From: Eutreptiella sp. 'Long Island Sound 2002'
Taxonomy: Eukaryota > Euglenozoa > Euglenophyceae > Eutreptiales > Eutreptiaceae
DNA length: 64,000 nt
Reading direction: 5' to 3'
Assembly (NCBI GenBank): GCA_964036045.1
Contig: OZ038379.1
Location: forward strand, 108,268,025-108,332,024
Every line of letters begins with the position of its first letter. Positions within the stretch are counted from its first letter, which is position 1. The translations under genes were made by a program, and so were the position numbers. Positions 9,165 to 20,936 of this stretch are shown here, piece after piece. The notes beneath the pieces are model-generated. The model searched no databases. It worked only from the letters and a program-made list of their open reading frames with translations, and was not told the origin of the DNA.

Positions 9165-11250
9165 GTTTTCCTGCATGCGGCCATGGGGGTTGTGTTGGAA
9201 AAGGGGCTCCAAGCCCCCCCCCCCCTGCCCCCAAATTTTTACGGGAGCCTAAGTCACGCCAGAAAAAGTGTGCATGATTTACTGCACCCATCTAACTGCC
9301 ATTCACTGTTCTGTGGGGTAGTGGTGAGGAACCACATCTTGATCCAACAGGGCAGAATGTAAAGTGGCACTGCTGTTCTCACTAATTGGTAATGGTGAAC
9401 AGGTCGTTGTTGCGCACTTGCGTATATTCACAGTGCTCAGACTGGTTCAGCACTTCTGAACCAACTCCGTGGAGGCACACCGGAATCAGTTGCAAAAAAG
9501 CATACCATGCCACCAGTACCATTCAAGTGCCAAGTGGTGTATGCTGTGTCTGATAGGATTCTGAAAAAGGCTTCCATCACGGCGACCACCCTACAGTTCG
9601 TGTGGAGGGGTCATGGTGAATGCCGTGAGTCAAAGGCTTGTTGCCTGCACAATCTGGTGTCCTGTAAAGATGGTCACCATAATATCTGATGTTGACGTAT
9701 CTGATGTTGAGGGAGCAGCCACATTTTCTTTTGTCACCTGTACCCTTTCACTGATTTTGATTCAAGACCTAGAATTCCATGGTTATGCCAAAATATCTGA
9801 TTTGCTGGTTTTCGACGGTTGATTGATGATTTTGAGCTGGGCTTCACCACGCCCGATTTGACCTTTGAGGCTCAGATGTACTGGCCATTGGCTACCATGG
9901 ACAACAACGAAACCCGCCACTTAGCAAAGGTCAGTTAATTGTACCTGCACGGACGTCCATCCGTTTGATACAGCAGCATGCATGGAAACACAATGCCTGA
10001 CGCGCTTTGTTCGCAGTTTGATGTTATGTGTTGCATCGAAATCAGAAATTGAGCCATGCACATTTTATATATGCATCTGCATTGCAACCACGGGGCTTGC
10101 GGTTCCGGACCATGGCTTGCAGCCAGCTGCTGGGTGCACGAATGGAGCAGGGCAAAGGCAATGGGCGCAGGGGGAAGGTTGAAAGTAGGCCCCAGGTTTG
10201 CAGCACCGGATGCAGCACATTGTCCTATCCCTGTACAAAATTGCTGGGACTCAGCATTGGGGCTCTGCAATATTAATGGGACTGCACACGTTTCATGCTG
10301 GTCGTTGTGTGTGTGTTTCTCTCACGCCATTGACTGCAGGGGCCGTTTCCCCAGGTTGCCTTTGTGCTCTGCCCTTATCGTTGCCACTGCTCGAGTTTGA
10401 CCCATAATTTCAAAGCCACTTTTTACCACATTTTTAGGCATCTCCTTTCCACGCAAATCGATTCCCAGTCAACATTAAGAAAATGCAATCGTTTTTGCAC
10501 ATTGCCACGTGCTGACAGCCTACACCGTGCTGAAGTCTTGTCTGGCCACTGGGCCAGTCAATGGCCCTTTTTGCACCATATGGGTACATCACAGGGGGCA
10601 ACCTAGTTTGACCATACACCTCATCTTCTACCGAAAGTACGACAAACTCACGTTTGTCCTCTTGAAGTGATCCACCCCAAGCCTCCCAATTCATTTCTGC
10701 AGTACAATTTTGTTTTGCATGTGTGCTGTAACATCAGCATTTGGTGGCCCACAAGTAGCTCCCCATGGGTAACATGTTTTTGCTTGTGAAGAGTCTGTGT
10801 TGAGGACATGCTTTGTGTGGAAATACATGAGTTGGGGACCCCAGGACGGCTTGGGTGATGTACCTATTCTGCTCACATGTGGGCCCCTCTCTGCCTTTGT
10901 GGAATGACAAGACTCCAAAGGAATGGCAGGTGTGAAAATCAAAGCACGACAATATTGCACGTGTCACGCCCCCCCCCCCGCTTTTTTCTGAGCAAGTGGT
11001 CCCAGGGTGGTACCCCTTTCAAAATTCGGCTAGCTAGCAGGGTGCCCAAACCCAAACCTGTGTGCGCCCAAGCTTGAACCACCCCAGAGGCACTCGCCAC
11101 AAAGTGACGGGAGTAGACACCTGGGAAAGCACTCGCTACATTTCTACCCAAACAATGAGGACACACATGATTTTGCCAAGCTCTGGAAGTGGTGAAGTGA
11201 CAACATACCCACACCTCCTTCGAGATCGAATGAGCAATCACAAGGGACAT
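9165..11250. repeat. Right part of composite repeat D1
   Basis: 9,165-10,143 is absent from D2 but partly present in D3 (9,300-9,430 matches 22,160-22,410). 10,143-10,558 matches 49,672-50,080, and 10,914-11,250 matches 50,085-50,416. The 355 bp between them is absent from D2. Similarity to D2 ends at about 11,250, giving a shared outer boundary. No conserved frame or known domain was found. Confidence 0.6.
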
Positions 11251-12703
11251 TGCAGTCTATGTTGTTCCTATCGCAAACATCCTTAACATAGTCTGTGCTA
11301 CCATGCCGCCTACTTTAGGAAAGTGAAAGCTAATTATTTCTAGGGTAGGTCGTGCGCATAAAGTTAGTCCCACGCAAAAAAATATTGATTACAAGAGAAA
11401 TTGGTTCTAGTTAGGTAGGTAGGTATCTTCGGGAGCTCGGGATGCCTCCTTTGACATTGCAGGAAGAAGGTCTTACCAAGGGGACGTCCTGTCCCTCCCA
11501 CTGCCCTATGTCAGGTGCCTCTTCAGCCGCTCCCGCATGTGCTTGGGAATGCATTGTCGCGACCACCCGGTCCATGTGTCCCAGGTGGGGGGGTGTCCCC
11601 ACATGTGTCCATGGGTAGGGCCACATGCCCCCTTCTTTGGGCGGCAGCTCTGGGGGCTGCCAAGCCGTGTGGAGTATCTCTCACCACAAGGGGCCATTGT
11701 GGCTTGAGTTGCGGGGCCTTTCTGCTTGGCAGGTGACCCCCTCCTGGACTGTGTACCAGCTCGCCTGTCACCGGTTGCTTCCATGGCTCCGGGTGACGTT
11801 TGCCATGGTCCCCGATGCAGCCTGGCCGGGCTCGGACCAGTGGCCTTGGAGTACCGCTCCTGCCACTGGCCCGGCGTGTCGGCTTGGTCGCCCCAGTGCG
11901 TCCGACTCATGGGGTATTGGTTCTTTCCTGTCCCTCGGCCGCCCTACGTGTGTGCAGTGTCCTGGGCCGCTTGGCTCCTATTCACCGGTGTGCCCGCGTG
12001 GTTTGCTGTGTTGTGTCTGCGGTGTCCTGGGCCACTTGGCTCCTGTTGACCGTTGTGCTCGCTCGGTGTGGTGTGTTGCCTGTGCGGTGTCCTGGGCCAC
12101 GTGGCTCCCGTTCACCGGTGTGCGCGCTGTGTGCGGTGCGCGTGTGCCATGGGTGGTTGTGTGCCTCTTCCTCCCCCCCTAATTTTCGTTTTTTTTTTAT
12201 TGGACAAAAAAGAAAAGCAGGGGCGCGCGTACACTGCAGGCACAGGCACGGGCAGCTCGTGCGGCGGTGCAATAGTGTTGTGTCCTCTGGCGTGTGTCAT
12301 CGGTGCTGTGGCGGCGGTCACGCCCCAGGGGTGCGGCTCGCGCGTCCTGATGTACACGGGCTTGGGCCAGGGTGGGTTTGGTGAGGTGTCTCTTTGCTTC
12401 TGGAGCTGGCTGGTTAGGCGGCTGTGTGGGCTGTGGGTGTGGGCTGTGGTTACGTTGTTCCCTCGGCGGGCCTGGTTAGGAGTTAAGGGTTAGCGGTTTC
12501 GGGGTGTGGCTCGGGTTTGATTTGTGTTTGGGTTTTGGCTCGGTTAGGCAGTTGCGACGGTAGCGGGCCTGGGTTCGGTGCCTTTGGGTGTAGTGGTGCC
12601 CGTTGTCGTGTGCGTTGGCGTCCTTCGGCGTCTGGTTCGTTTGGTGACTTCTGGGCGGGGCCTAGCGTGGCGCCCCGTGGTGGTGGTTTGCTGGGTAACG
12701 GGG
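11251..12703. other. Unassigned GC-rich region with a 65-bp minisatellite
   Basis: About three degenerate units of 65 bp start near 11,961, 12,026 and 12,091, each beginning CCTGGGCC followed by TTGGCTCC or a variant. Long plus-strand frames here are low-complexity products of the repeat. I see no gene. Confidence 0.45.
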
Positions 12704-14478
12704 TTAGGTGGCGGCGCCCTTGGGCGGGGGGTCAGGCGCGTCGTGTTGTGTGGTGCGCAGGGCTCCTGGGGTGCTGTGGGTGCCGCCAGTGTCGGTGCGC
12801 CGACGCTTGTGGGGTGGTGAGGGGGTGTGTTTGTGCGGGGCTGGGCTTTGGGTGGTGTCCCACAGGCGCATGCCGTCTCGCTGTGTCTCCTGAAGGGTCT
12901 CTCGCAGGCGCCTGAGGACATACGGGTGGTCCTGGGGCGCGGGGAGGTTGCGGGGGTGGACTCCCAGGGGGTGGAGCGCATCGGCCAGCATGGCTTCCCA
13001 TGCGGCCTGCGGCATCCACCCCCCCGCCGGCCGAAGGCGGCAGTTCTCCAACGACTCCTTGCGGGGCCGATGGACCAGGCCCTCGAGGGAGGGCTCTCCC
13101 CGGGCCCACCTTCGCAGCTCCCAGAGCTGCGTGTGGGTCCAGCGCTGCCACCACTGTCCCTGGGCGGGCCTGCGGTCTCGGGCGGAGGAGTGGGCGTGGG
13201 TGGGTCTGCCGGGGTCGTGGGGACCGGTGGCGGTGGCGGGCCTGGGGGATTCCTCGTAGTCCTGTTCCATGAGGGTGTGCGGGGAGTTGGGGCGCGCGCG
13301 GATGTGGACCCGCGAGTGTGCGCGCCCGGTCTCTCCTCGGGGTTGGGCGGGGACTCGCGGCGGCGGCGGTAGTGGGGCATGCGCTGTATGTGTGCTGTCA
13401 TCGGGGGTTGGTAGGGGGGGGGGGACGCTGCTGGCGGACCCTGGCGTCGTTCTGGCCTGGTGCGGGGCGGTCCGTGGGCCTGGTGTGCGGGCTTTGAGAG
13501 GTGTCGGGACGGGGTGCGTTGTGCTCCAGCCGCGGCGCGCTCCGCTATGAAGGTGGTGGCGGCGGCGTCGGTGACGGTGGGGGGGCGCCGTGCTGGGCGC
13601 TGCTGCCTCCGGGCCTGGGACGGCTGGGGCCGAATGTCCCAGAGGACGTCCTTCGGTGGCCGGGCTCGCGCTGCCGTCGTGGCGCCGGGTTTGGACTTGG
13701 GTTTGGGCTTGGCTGCGGGTTGGGGTCGTAGCGCGCTGACGGGTTTGGGTGGCTGTTTGGCGGCGGTCTTGGGTTTCGGCTGGGTCGCGGCCGTGGGCCT
13801 CGTCGGGGCGTGGGCCTTGGCGGCGGCGGGGTTGCTCGCAGTGGGGGCGGGTTCGGGGGCCCGTTTGGGAGGTGTCCCCCGCGGCCTGGTGGGTGGAGTG
13901 CTGGATGAGGACGTGATGGTGGTGGTGGTTGAGGTGGTCGTGGTGGTGGAGGTTGTGGAGTCGGAGGCGGAGGAGAGGGCTGTCGGAGACGGCGGAGGGT
14001 CCTGGGCTTCGGGCGCGGGCGTATGATGCTTGGTCCTGCAAGTAGCGAGAACGAGGGTGCGGGTTCGGGCACCGGGCGTGTGCGCGCGTTTTCCCTGGTG
14101 ATCCGTGCGTGCTGGTGCTGGTGTGGTGGCGTTGTCTCGGCTGCGCGGGCACGTGGGTTACCCGGGGGGTGGCCATATCTGCTCCAGGACGTGCGGGTGT
14201 GTTTTCTGGAGGTAGTCGAGGGTGCGGAAGAAGCATCGCTGGATGCCGGGCATGTCCTCCTCTGTGAGGTGGGGGTAGTTTTGGGTGGGGGTGTCTGGGC
14301 CCGGCCACAGTAGCGCCATGAGGTGGGCTGCCACCATGTATGGGCAGAGCTGTAGGGTGGTGGGGCGTGGGGGGGTGGGTCCCCTGCGGTTTGGGGGGGC
14401 TTCCCTCAGCTGTGGGCGCAGCGTGACCACCCACACCCACCGGTCCGTGGGGGTCCCCCAGGTCTGTTGGGTCCACAA
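12704..14478 (-). pseudogene. Trp/Arg-rich coding remnant, unknown
   Basis: Two minus-strand pieces have protein-like composition. The upstream one (14,478-14,158) contains LTEEDMPGIQRCFFRTLDYL and ends at a stop. The downstream one (about 13,340-12,704, in another frame) contains QWWQRWTHTQLWELRRWARG, then ENCRLRPAGGWMPQAAWEAM and YVLRRLRETLQETQRDGMRL, and finishes in a basic tail with HKRRR. Between them the sequence is Pro/His-rich low complexity, open in several frames because of high GC. The pieces may be exons or frameshifted parts of one element-borne protein. I do not recognise either. The opposite strand also has long frames, but these look like shadows. Confidence 0.35.
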
Positions 14479-14916
14479 TTAGTTCTAGCCCGGCAATCAA
14501 AAGGGACAACAGAAGATTCCAAATAATCGCAAAGAGTTTGATTAATTCTACGCATGAAGTCACGCGTATTTCTCGTTGCAGGTACCACATTTTTGGTCTC
14601 TTTTGTGTGTTCAGCCCCATTTCCACCATTCTCACTCTAAAACATTTTTTCTCGATGATTCCGCACACCTGAACAAGGCAATTCCGATTTACTGATTTCA
14701 TTCAATTGTTCATGATTACCAATGGTTGATGTCTGGCCCCGCAGTGTGTGATTCAATTCAATTGGCCGCACTAGTTCTGTTTGTGAATGCAAATTGAAAA
14801 ACAATCACAAAAAAATTTGTGCCCGGCCATTCAAATTTCAATGCACAAAAAAAAAATCGAAAAAGAATAATTGCAAGGTGGGGGCCTTTCCAAAAATGTA
14901 GGTTTCGCAAATCACC

Positions 14917-15375
14917 TCGAAGAGAGGTTGTTAGATCAAGCGCAGGCGCGGGCGTCATATACCCCCTTTTTTGCAGTCATTCGCGTAGATTACCCCAAGG
15001 CATGATATTTGATGTCCAACCCCTTGTAAAATCATTATTTTGCCCAGTAAGACCATCCCCCAATGGATTTTTTGATTTTGAGGCCTCTACCCCCTAAAAC
15101 TGGATATCATTTTTTTCGGGGGGGGCTGGGGGTGTTGGGGGGGGGGTCAAAAGGTTTTGCTTCATAGGCTACAAGCAGTGGGGACGCACAGTGCTGTTGA
15201 CACGGTCAGCGGTCCAGTGGTAACACAGCTGATTCCTGTTTTGCAGGCGTCAGATCAAATCCTCGTCTGCTGAACTTTAGCGCCGCCGTCGGCGGCGGCG
15301 CGAAAGTGGCCAAACTGGGGTTTGAACCGCCGACCTGCTGGTAGGGGTCGGCTGCTTTACCACTCGGCCAGGCTT
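14917..15375 (-). mobile_element. SINE-like element with tRNA-like head, copy A
   Basis: The body (14,917-15,115) matches 17,333-17,525, for example GATGTCCAACCCCTT and AAAATCATTATTTTGCCCA in both. On the minus strand, 15,374-15,304 looks tRNA-derived: a D-arm-like GGCCGAGTGGTAAAGC, a 7-bp GCCGACC/GGTCGGC stem and a B-box-like GGTTCAAACC. The anticodon loop is oversized (about 10 nt) and the T stem is mismatched, so it is not a functional tRNA. A third tRNA-like stretch lies on the plus strand at 15,208-15,277 (TCCAGTGGTAAC, then GATCAAATCC). Confidence 0.5.
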
Positions 15376-17332
15376 GGGATGCAGTGCAGGGCCTCCCTGC
15401 TGCTTGGGTCCGCATCTGCCACTGACAAAAAACCCAACCTGTGTGTTTCTGACTGACTGCCTGCTTGCTGGCTCAGGGACTGATTGGCTGACTGTCAACC
15501 TCTCTTCGAGGTGCACTGCCGAAGGCAAAAGAATTTTAACAGGTTGGTCGGTACCCTTGCTCTAACAATGTCGGGGTGTTCGAGTGGTTGTGTGTGGTGT
15601 GATTGTGGGCTCGTAGGGCATATTGTGCATTGCAAAACATCAGTGTTACAATGTTTTACCTCTTTTGTATCCACATGACATATGGCAATCAATGCATGTG
15701 CACAAGGCTCCTCTGTCTTTTGGGCATTTTAAGCGTTTTTCTAGACATGAGGAAGTATATGTGCATCACGGCCCCCATTCTGCCAATGTGTGCTTCATTC
15801 TCCCCTCAGCCCTTTTCAATCAGCTTATTGCGAGCATGCACATGTACAAGCCTCATCTCTCTTTTGGGCCGTGAAAGTTATGGTCTCCTTTCTAGCCCAA
15901 AACAGCCTCGCTGGTAGGGTGTGTGGGCCTTGCAGCCATCCATTCTCGAGGGATGAGGTCCATGGAGTGGAGAGGATTGTTGTTGTATGCTAACCCCTGA
16001 GACCACCGCATCCTTGCATGAAAAACGGGTGTAGTACATTGGCAAACGACACGTCCACTAAAGTGCGTAGTGCGGGGCGCCATGCAAGTGAGGTACCCTC
16101 TTTGCCAACCAATTTAAGTTACGTAGCCTATAGTAATATAAGTTCTGCACCGTGCCCCTCCCAGGCTTCCCAACACTGAGTCAGCCCATCAAGACCCCCC
16201 CTGCTTCCCTCGCAATCTCTTAATTAATTTGTTTTGTCCAGCTGACGGTGAGAGCACCGCAGTATAAGGCTTCAACAGAGAGGGTGGATGGGAAGCCCAA
16301 CTTGATGGCATTGTTGCTTGCAAGGAGGGTGTGCAAAAAAGCAAGCAAGCGACTAACCGTGCATTTGTACTGTATGGACCGATTAGTGTTTGGTCCGCCT
16401 TGATGTTCATGCCCCCTCCCCGGCCTGGTAGCAATCCCCCCCCCCCTATGCAGCTGACAGTGACTGAGGTGGAGGGGAGGCTGGTTGTCCGCTTGAGGGG
16501 GGGGGTATGGACAAGGGGGCAGGCGTAATGATGGAACCATTGGCCGTTGGAATTTCATTAGTGTGAGTCCTTGCAATGTGTGAATTTCCAATTGTGCGTG
16601 TAGGTCCAGCCGGGGGGTGGGGGGTCACAACCAAACCTAAAGCTAAGCAATTAAGTTTAGTTTTGCCATCGAGGTAACAAAACTAAAGTAAAGAAGCTTT
16701 AGTTTGGCCATGGGTGGGGTTCGGACAAGCAGGTAGCAAGTGCCTTGCCTCGGTTCACATTGCATTCTCTTGGGTCATTGCTAATTGCAGTTTTTCACCT
16801 ATCTCTTTTGGGTGGAACTCGCCTGCACTATATGGCGCTCGGGTGCAGCCATTTTAATGGTTACGTGTTGTTCTTTTGGCGAAGCTCAATTCCTTATCGG
16901 TGATCTGCAATTCCTTTGTGTCTTTTAGTAGGCAAGCTATGCTAAACAAGGACTCCATATGTAGCAGTGGGGTAAAGTGTGAATCAAGCACTTGGGGAGG
17001 GGGCGCAACAACAGATCCGCGGCACGTCCCACTCCTCGTTGCAGATTGGATGAGAGTAGTGCGGCCAAACGGCCAATTTTTAGGACGCACACAAATTTAA
17101 CAAGAAATTCCTCCTTGGAGAGAATCCCTTGCTATTTTCCTCACTATGTTAGCGCCATCAAAAGGGCTGGTTGCTTGGCAACGAGCCCTCAACATGGTTC
17201 CATCATGCTCATCCCGAGCCAATCAATACCCATACCCATACTTGTGCTTCTTTTTTGGGGGTTGTGGGGATCACATTTGGTTGACCCATAGCCGCCACTA
17301 TGCATTGGCCGAGACCTGAGTCCTACAGAATC
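15376..17332. other. Unassigned intergenic sequence
   Basis: Moderate-GC sequence with C and G runs. No frame has recognisable domains and no copy elsewhere in the window was noticed. Nothing can be supported here. Confidence 0.5.
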
Positions 17333-17705
17333 ACCTCGTTGTTAGATCAAACATGGGTGCAGGCGTTGTATACCCTTTTTTTTGGCTTCCTTCGCGTAGC
17401 ATACCCCAAGGCATCATATTTGATGTCCAACCCCTTATAAAATCATTATTTTGCCCAATAAACCGATCCCCCAATGGACATTTTGATTCTGAGGCCTTCC
17501 TCCCCTGAAAATGGATATCCCTTTTTTCGGGGAGGGGTCGAAAGTTTGTGCTCAGAAGTTTGTGCTCAGAAAGGTTTGAACGAGGGGTAGTTTGGGCAGA
17601 GCTGACAGATTGGCAGGCGCCGCCGGCGGTCGGTCAACCGGGATTTGAACTGCCGACCTGCATGCTGGCGGTCGGCAACATTACCATTGGACCATCACTT
17701 TTTCT
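17333..17705 (-). mobile_element. SINE-like element with tRNA-like head, copy B
   Basis: Homologous to copy A through the body (17,333-17,525). The minus-strand tRNA-like head (17,699-17,631) has GGTCCAATGGTAAT, a 7-bp GCCGACC/GGTCGGC stem with an 11-nt loop, and AGTTCAAATCCC. The loop is again too large for a normal anticodon loop. This copy lacks the extra plus-strand tRNA-like stretch seen in copy A. Confidence 0.5.
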
Positions 17706-18019
17706 GATACTTATCACCTTCCGCGCTACGCGGTCAATCTTGACCCAGGGCCTAGAGAACTTGTTTCTTTGATATGGACCCCCCAACCAATCACACGGGT
17801 CCCGGGTCCTATCTCCAGGTCTCTGAGATTGGCCCCCCTTTGGGGTCCACCGGTAGGCACCTAGCTTTTTTCAGGCTTGCATCGGATTGCTGAAAATGGT
17901 GATTTCTGGGTGACCTCTAATAACCCTTGTTGACCTTCGGGCTGTTGTTGGGTGATCATTCGGTGACAATAAGACTATGTAATACCCATGTGGAGCCATG
18001 TAGCAGAGGCTAGGCCTTT
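17706..18019. other. Unassigned sequence
   Basis: No gene, repeat or structural RNA could be supported here. Confidence 0.4.
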
Positions 18020-18394
18020 CTAGTGGTGCTTCCTGGCCCCCAAAAAGCACCCTTTTGGGTCTATTTCCACATTCTGGGCAAACCGTGGCCGGCCTATAGT
18101 GTGTGGTTTCCCCATAATGGGTTCAATCGCCACATCACTCATCTCTCTGAGGTGCTTTACGGAAGGCAAAAGAGCTTGGAGGGGGAGTTCCCACAAGGTG
18201 GGCTCCCAATTTCCCCCGGGTCGCTTGCATATGATGAACAGTGTTTGGCGCATCAGCGTGGTGTCTTGTTGGTAGGCATGTGGAAAGTTCCCCTCCATCT
18301 GCGCCCCAAACACCACAAGGCACACTAGGACCCGAGAGAATGGGAGATCCCAGTGAAGTGGAAAACATGGACAGTGGAACCCATGTCCCGTCAT
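18020..18394 (-). pseudogene. Relic of a protein related to the 51.5-52.4 kb ORF
   Basis: A 124-codon minus-strand frame contains TLFIICKRPGGNWEPTLWEL followed by PLQALLPSVKH. The protein encoded at 51,480-52,422 has TIYLIRKQPRERWDPTLWEV followed by PIQPLPKRHK at its C-terminal end. The spacing and the W-(E/D)-P-T-L-W-E core match, so the two are probably related. No wider similarity was found and the frame lacks an obvious start context. I take it as a degraded copy of an unknown element-borne protein. Confidence 0.45.
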
Positions 18395-19621
18395 GAGCTC
18401 GATCTTGTATGGCTACCCTGGTTGCTCTATCAAAACTGTACTTAGTTTGGTATTGTCCCGTTGGGGCTAGTTGATTTTTGCCAAAAAAAACAAAGAGCAA
18501 GACAAGCAAGTTTAAAATCACTTTTGGGCCATAGCAATCAGTTTCCTCAACATTCTAGTTTGATTTCTAGTTTGATTAATTTACACCCAAATATTTATAC
18601 CCACACAAATGTTGAGGACAAATAGGAGCACGAGGGACTACAAAATCTCGGTTTTGATTGCCTTGGCCTTCGCACCCTCCTCTTTGCTGCATTGGCAATT
18701 TTTTGTTGCGGTGGGAAGACATCATTTACAAGTCTGATAAACGATGAGGGACAAATTATGTGCAGGGGTACATCAAAGGGATACAAAATTCATACACGCC
18801 AAGTTTGCAAAGGACTGCAAAACATTAGCAGAGATACAAATGTCCAGGCAGCACTGCATTTAGGTCCAGGCAGCACTGCATGAGCTGAGAATGCCATGAT
18901 TTGTGTTGTGATGCAGTCGGGGTTGCTAAACGCTCTGCTGCCAGATTCCTGTGGTCATTGCCTGAGGGTCCGAAAGCAGTCTGTAGCTGCCGGAACTGAC
19001 CAAAAATCAGGCAGCCCGGGACCCCAGCCCAGTGCACTGCACCATGGTGTACGGCAGAGAAACCCTCACTGCTGGTGATGCTGCACAATGGGCATCATGG
19101 ATGGCCATGGGCAAGCAAGCTGTCAGCAAACCTGACGGGTGCAGGGGAGGCTCTTGCTCTGCCGGTGTGGTGGACAGCCAAGATGGAAAGCCATTGAAAG
19201 CCAGGATGGGGTCAAGGGGGCACCCAGCCCATGGACTATGCTCCCTGTTACCATTTCGTTCCAAAAGGACTTTCAGGCCACAATCACCGTCTAGGGGCAT
19301 AAACTGTGAATACGGACGGTCTCTGCATTACTACACCTACGTGTCCTGTAAAGCATGTGTGGTTATCTGTTGACCAGACGCGACAGTGGCTGTTAGTGAC
19401 ATATCTGATGGTGACATGGCTCTCTTCGTGTGCTTGCTGTTTTGTGGGGATGTTGTGCACACTCCCCGGGAATCTGCGAGAACACAAGTTTGCACTCAGC
19501 TACTATGTGGTGGGGGGTAGGTTTTAGGGAAAAGGCTGAGACGACGGCATGGCACTGGGCACCACTTCTGTCACTCTCTACTGCCAGCCACCCCTTTTGT
19601 TCCTTGTTCTGTTCGCAACCA
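18395..19621. other. Unassigned sequence with a short direct repeat
   Basis: A 20-bp direct repeat containing GTCCAGGCAGCACTGCAT occurs twice between 18,841 and 18,882. No gene is recognised in the interval. Confidence 0.4.
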
Positions 19622-19975
19622 ATGGAGAATCAACAGGCTGCCTGTGCTGATCTGTTCACCTGGCGCACTATCGTCAACCTGCCCGGCCACAACGCTAGGC
19701 GCAAGGCCAATTCGTCCTCCAAACACGTTACACCTGAGTCTGGGGACACACCTCCCGTGCTGCCTGACCCAGGGAACCCTGTGGTACCCGCTCCGCCGCA
19801 ACAGCCAGGACGCTACATTCATGCTTCAACTGGAATGTGTGACCACCGAATGCACTGGAGACACGTAGGTGCCAAACGCAACCACTCATATTACGCTTGC
19901 GATTTATGTGGTCTGCACTGGCGCCAGCAAAGACCCAAGAATGCTCAACGTGGAGCGAAGCCACGGGGATTGTGA
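19622..19975 (+). CDS. Small Cys/His-rich protein, unknown
   Basis: An ATG at 19,622 opens a 117-codon frame that starts MENQQAACADLFTWR, passes through a Pro-rich linker and ends with the cluster CDHRMHWRHV, then YYACDLCGLHWRQQ. The arrangement C-x-H-x2-H ... C-x2-C-x2-H resembles a small zinc-binding finger. The frame is open about 190 bp further upstream, but ATG 19,622 gives the more protein-like start. No neighbour supports a function. It could be a fragment of a transposon-encoded zinc-finger protein or a real small gene; without transcript data I cannot decide. Confidence 0.35.
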   Translation: MENQQAACADLFTWRTIVNLPGHNARRKANSSSKHVTPESGDTPPVLPDPGNPVVPAPPQQPGRYIHASTGMCDHRMHWRHVGAKRNHSYYACDLCGLHWRQQRPKNAQRGAKPRGL

Positions 19976-20760
19976 AAACATGGCATTGCTGTTGGCCAGT
20001 CTGAGATGAACTATGCATATGCCTTTCATGAAGCTGCAGATCCTTCATTGCCCTGCAGTCCATGCGCCGGCAGGCATTGGATTATGCAGGTTGGAGTACC
20101 AGAGTACCACAGTTCAGCCTCATCCCACTTTCTTTCCCTATTCTTCTTTCCACCTTGGTATGTGTAATTGTGGTGCCTATATTAAGTTGTAGTTGTGTGA
20201 GGCTACCCCTCAACCGACAGGGCCTTGCTATTACAGGGGGGAGGGGAATTTCGAGGTCAGTCAACTTTGTGTGGGAAACTTCGCATTTCACAATGGCATC
20301 GAAATCTCGGGGCTTCTGCGAAATTTCCCGCACACTAGCAGCAGATACTGTGGACTCTAGTGCCCCATTGTCAAAGTTGAAACACATGTTACGACCCTAA
20401 CCCTCATCACCGCAGAGTGTTGCAAATGGGTCTCCCCTGCATTGCGAGTAGCACCTGTGGCTAAGCTTCACCAAGTCCGCAAAGCCATGCACACCACAAA
20501 ATTCCTGGGAGTGTCCGCAAAATATACCACACGAAATCCAGGGGTCTCCGTGAAAATTCCCACAGCAACATTTACCACCGCAAATTTGACTTGACACGTA
20601 ATTCCCCCCCAAGCCCTGTATGATGGCATGGTTGCCTGGTTTTGTAATCTTTGGGCAAACAGGGAGGACACACCAGCTGTCCATGGCTGTGGAGGACCTG
20701 ACCCCAGCCCCCACACGCACAAACCCATCCCCGCCATTACCCAACACAAACATACAGTGA
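19976..20760. other. Unassigned sequence
   Basis: No recognisable gene. Short frames on both strands look random. Confidence 0.4.
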
Positions 20761-20936
20761 CCTCATGCCAATGCCCCTCTCATGCCAATGCCCCTCTCAT
20801 GCCAATGCCCCTCTCGTGCCACTGCACCCCTCGTGCCAGTGCACCCCTCATGCCAATGCACTTCTCATGCCAATGCACCTCTCATGCCAATGCACCCCTC
20901 ATGCCAGTGCACCCCTCATGCCAATGCTCGCCCCCA
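20761..20936. repeat. 17-bp minisatellite, about 10 units
   Basis: Units such as CTCATGCCAATGCCCCT repeat every 17 bp, with variants CGTGCCACTGCA and ATGCCAGTGCA. Because 17 is not a multiple of 3, consecutive units are read in all three frames, which explains the overlapping plus-strand frames rich in Met, Pro, Cys and His. It is not a gene. Confidence 0.9.

Noticed and set aside
13269-14026. Long plus-strand frames of Gly/Val/Ala-rich protein
   Set aside because: Low-complexity reading of very GC-rich DNA, complementary to the minus-strand coding-like remnant. No domain or codon pattern supports them.
15304-15374. Functional tRNA gene
   Set aside because: The anticodon loop is too large and the T stem is mismatched. 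A related copy at 17,631-17,699 within the same repeat family points to a SINE head.
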